DNA of 64,000 bases from Pseudanabaena galeata CCNP1313 (GTDB taxonomy: Bacteria > Cyanobacteriota > Cyanobacteriia > Pseudanabaenales > Pseudanabaenaceae): the NCBI RefSeq assembly GCF_029910235.1, contig NZ_CP112874.1, forward strand, positions 2,728,001 to 2,792,000. Direction: 5' to 3'. This document shows, one piece after another, positions 61,740-64,000 of the stretch. Numbering within the stretch: the first letter of the stretch is position 1; the number at the start of each line of letters is the position of its first letter. The translations under genes were made by a program, and so were the position numbers. The notes below the pieces were generated by a model. The model saw only the letters and a program-made list of their open reading frames with translations, had not been told where the DNA came from and searched no databases.

Positions 61740-62360
61740 TTACTTTTTCCATTCGATATGTCCATTAATATTAAAATCTTCAAAAGTCTTAAGAATTTCT
61801 ATGCAAAACTCTTGCAATTCCTGATTGTTTTCTTTTTTAGAAAGTTCGTAGAGACGGATAAACATTTTTTTCCCTGTCTCAGTTTGCTTAAGGTTTTTCT
61901 TGAGAAAGTTATGCTGACTACACAAAGTTTGACCATTCTCAGTCGTAGCTAATCCACCCATATCTTTAGGTTTGATATGATCAACGTGTAATTCGACTCC
62001 ATTCTCTCGACCTGCTCCACAAATTACACATCTGTATCCATCGCGTTCTAAAATTTCTTTTTTCTGAGCAATTGTAAAATCTTGTTGTTGCTTATTTTGA
62101 GCATATTTAGGATCGTATTTATAAACTCCCTTTGCTATTTTCTGTAAAAAACCTCTCTGATATAAAGATCTAACTCCCCTATCAGGATCTCTAAATATTT
62201 TCCCAGTACGCTCTAGATATGTTGAAGTTACCCAATCAACAACATCTTTAGTATGTATTTCAATATCAGGATACATTTCAAAGTATTCCTTAATAATATT
62301 GATCTGAGCTAAACTTTGCTCTTTCTCTTTGGATTTATTATTTTCATCATTATTAGGCAC
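61740..62360 (-). CDS. HNH restriction endonuclease (type II system)
   Basis: A 206-residue protein with an N-terminal helical/winged domain (QINIIKEYFEMYPDIEIHTK, DVVDWVTSTYL) and an HNH nuclease: C111-x2-C114 in CVICG, LHVDHIKPKDMGGLATTENG with D127-H128 and N142, C147 and H150 in LCSQH. It overlaps the cytosine methyltransferase gene by 8 bp on the same strand. Together they form a type II-like system; recognition site is unknown. Confidence 0.85.
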   Translation of the reverse strand: MPNNDENNKSKEKEQSLAQINIIKEYFEMYPDIEIHTKDVVDWVTSTYLERTGKIFRDPDRGVRSLYQRGFLQKIAKGVYKYDPKYAQNKQQQDFTIAQKKEILERDGYRCVICGAGRENGVELHVDHIKPKDMGGLATTENGQTLCSQHNFLKKNLKQTETGKKMFIRLYELSKKENNQELQEFCIEILKTFEDFNINGHIEWKK

Positions 62361-63360
62361 TTAGTAATCTCCTTTTTGGATTGAAACTATCTGAAATAAC
62401 TTTATACTTTCCTAACGAATTGATTAAGTTTATAACAACTTGTCGAACAACTGGAACTACAACCGAGTTGCCAAACTGTCTATACATTTGTGTTCTGGAA
62501 ACAGGAATGATAAAGCTTAGAGGGTATCCCATGATTGATTTACATTCATTTTCACTAAGCAGTCTAATTCCAGTTTCTCCATCCTTAACAAAAGTCCCCG
62601 TTAATCTCTGAATTTTATGATATGTGGAGCATAGTGTTTTGACCTGAATCTTAGAATCTCGATTAATTAATTCTGGTTTCCCATCATCTAGTTTAAATAG
62701 ATATGAATCTTGTAAGTGCTTAGATATTGAATAACCGATTATATTTTCTTCTACATACGAGCCTATATATTCTTTGTGTTTAATAGGCGAAGGAAATGTA
62801 AAACTAGGTACATCTTTGGAAACTTCTTCAGATATACCTACTATAAATATTCTTTTTCTAACCTGCGGTACACCATAGTCTTTGGCATCTAAAACACTCC
62901 AAAAGACATGATATCTAACATCAGGTTGACTAAAAAAAAGATATTGTCCATTGATAGATACGGATAAGGTGTCTAATATGATTTTTAGAGTCTTTCCGCC
63001 ATCATGGGTTACTAGTCCTTCAACATTTTCTAAAATAAAAGCCTTAGGCTTTTTCTCTTTTAAAATCTTAACCACATCATAAAATAGAGTTCCCTGTGTC
63101 GGATGTTCAAATCCTTCTCGTTTGCCAATTGAACTAAATGGTTGACAGGGAAACCCAGCAGTTAATATATCAATATCTGGAATTGCAGATGCTTCAATTT
63201 TTGTAATATCTCCAAATGGAAGATCCCCAAAATTAGCTTTATATGTCATCTGCGCATATTTATCCCACTCAGAGGAAAATACACACTCGCCTCCTATGCT
63301 CTCTAGAGCTATTCTAAATCCCCCAATACCGGCAAATAAATCTGCAAAAACAAAACTCAT
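62353..63360 (-). CDS. DNA (cytosine-5-)-methyltransferase
   Basis: A 335-residue C5-MTase: motif I FADLFAGIGGFRIALES (AdoMet), motif IV GFPCQPFSSIG with catalytic C72, motif VI ENVEGL, motif VIII PQVRKRIFIVG and motif X FGNSVVVPVV. It overlaps the HNH gene, giving M before R in the operon. HIP1 abundance in cyanobacteria is linked to other DNA methylases, so this one need not recognise HIP1. ATG 63360 is the start. Confidence 0.95.
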   Translation of the reverse strand: MSFVFADLFAGIGGFRIALESIGGECVFSSEWDKYAQMTYKANFGDLPFGDITKIEASAIPDIDILTAGFPCQPFSSIGKREGFEHPTQGTLFYDVVKILKEKKPKAFILENVEGLVTHDGGKTLKIILDTLSVSINGQYLFFSQPDVRYHVFWSVLDAKDYGVPQVRKRIFIVGISEEVSKDVPSFTFPSPIKHKEYIGSYVEENIIGYSISKHLQDSYLFKLDDGKPELINRDSKIQVKTLCSTYHKIQRLTGTFVKDGETGIRLLSENECKSIMGYPLSFIIPVSRTQMYRQFGNSVVVPVVRQVVINLINSLGKYKVISDSFNPKRRLLSA

Positions 63361-63667
63361 TGCTATTTTTAAATCTCTACCACTACTTACTATACACGCT
63401 ATTAATTTGTCAAATCAAAGTTTAGCGCTCATATTATACAGCTTAGGGTAAGGTATTGCCGAAATGGTGGCGGCTCAAATATTTAATGCCAGAAGTGAAA
63501 ACAGTCTGTCTATTTATCAGTAGCGAAATTAGGACTTTTGTTTACTGGCAGTTCCAACTTTGAATCAAGCATTATGTTTCAGTCTGCAATACATTACATA
63601 CAACTATAACAAACTAGACCTACCATGCTATAGGGTTAAAATCATCATCATTGGCGATCGCCGTGTT
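63361..63667. other. 307-bp gap, no gene recognised
   Basis: A/T-rich with one HIP1 site near 63654. It should carry the promoter for the MTase-HNH operon. I see no hairpin or repeat copy. Confidence 0.5.
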
Positions 63668-64000
63668 CTAAGGCAATATCTCAAAATAATCACAATGCCT
63701 AGGTCGCATAATCGAAAAATCACGGCGATCCAAAGTTAAAACGCGGGTGATTCTTAATCTTTCAGCGATCGCCACAATTACCGCATCAACAAAATCAAGT
63801 TGACTATCAGCATACTGCTCTAAAATTTGATTAACTCGTTCCAAATCTTTTGCTGTCATCGATTCTATTTGAACCCCACTAACAACCAAATTAGCAATAA
63901 ATTTCCGCATCGCCTGATGTCCTAACCTTGAAGCAATCAAATAACAAACTTCAGGCAAAACGACACTAGGCAGCAGTAATGGCTCATTGATACTTTGCAC
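63668..64000 (-). CDS. PIN-domain ribonuclease (VapC-like), cut by window edge
   Basis: 110 residues are visible from the right edge: LLPSVVLPEVCYLIASRLGH then HQAMRKFIANLVVSGVQIES, and ADSQLDFVDAVIVAIAERLR with the conserved acidic residues of the third PIN motif, then TLDRRDFSIMRPRHCDYFEI. The expected N-terminal MxxxDTSxLIA lies beyond base 64000, so the gene is partial. VapC toxins cleave tRNA or rRNA; a VapB antitoxin should precede it outside the window. Confidence 0.85.
   Translation of the reverse strand: MQSINEPLLLPSVVLPEVCYLIASRLGHQAMRKFIANLVVSGVQIESMTAKDLERVNQILEQYADSQLDFVDAVIVAIAERLRITRVLTLDRRDFSIMRPRHCDYFEILP

Overview
This window is chromosomal DNA from a cyanobacterium. The palindrome GCGATCGC (HIP1) is scattered through coding and non-coding DNA. 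The genes include photosystem I psaF/psaJ, a PsbP-like CyanoP lipoprotein, the cytochrome b6f subunit petM, menB (phylloquinone pathway), a beta-carbonic anhydrase and a groES-groEL pair under a CIRCE operator. The repeat-rich spacers recall Pseudanabaena-type genomes, but that genus guess is weak. No rRNA, tRNA or CRISPR array was recognised.

Layout: 1-20 kb is mostly housekeeping (ABC exporter ATPase, TldE/PmbA, CoaBC, SpoIID-like protein, psaF-psaJ, TsaD, acyltransferase, carbonic anhydrase, ArsR with a divergent ene-reductase, aldehyde dehydrogenase, GIDE membrane protein, large zinc protease, TPM protein, RbgA GTPase). 20-37 kb is more accessory: a DUF2887 nuclease-like protein, a large exported TPR-CHAT protease next to an exported trypsin-like protease, a PD-(D/E)XK nuclease, a NACHT NTPase, wrecked toxin and AAA-ATPase genes, hicBA, an HNH protein, an intact IS4-type element and a retropepsin-like gene with an in-frame stop. 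37-60 kb returns to housekeeping and regulation (histidine kinase, TldD, O-antigen ligase-like protein, groESL, petM, menB, ribBA, SLH protein, Mrp, a STAS/SpoIIE partner-switch pair, CyanoP, GatB, class II aldolase). 60-64 kb holds a second copy of the PD-(D/E)XK nuclease, a C5-methyltransferase relic, a YoeB relic, two HIP1-spaced arrays, an intact HNH endonuclease/C5-methyltransferase pair and a PIN-domain gene cut by the window edge.

The most unusual property is what lies between genes. Most spacers in the housekeeping parts hold long, often perfect palindromes (stems of 14-27 bp) with GC-rich cores, many packed into small elements with terminal inverted repeats. At least five families recur within 64 kb. 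Family A has the inverted repeat CTGATGTTACGTGGAA and 7-8 bp target duplications in three copies. Family B (AACGTCAGTTCGA) carries two hairpins whose arms have changed in a compensatory way. Family C starts TATAGCAA, D starts ATACCAATTCACG, and E has an outer GCTTTGCGCTCAAACCCAAACC. A G/C-run palindromic cargo occurs inside four different inverted-repeat frames, so ends and cargo look exchangeable. Several elements abut or supply the stop codons of neighbouring genes and probably act as terminators. No gene that could move them is seen here. This modular palindrome population is the best candidate for an undescribed system; the exported TPR-CHAT plus trypsin pair is second.

Genes likely to act together: psaF-psaJ (photosystem I); groES-groEL (HrcA regulon); the STAS protein and SpoIIE-type response regulator (partner switching); TldD and TldE (two subunits, encoded 37 kb apart); the HNH endonuclease and C5-methyltransferase (restriction-modification); hicB-hicA (toxin-antitoxin).
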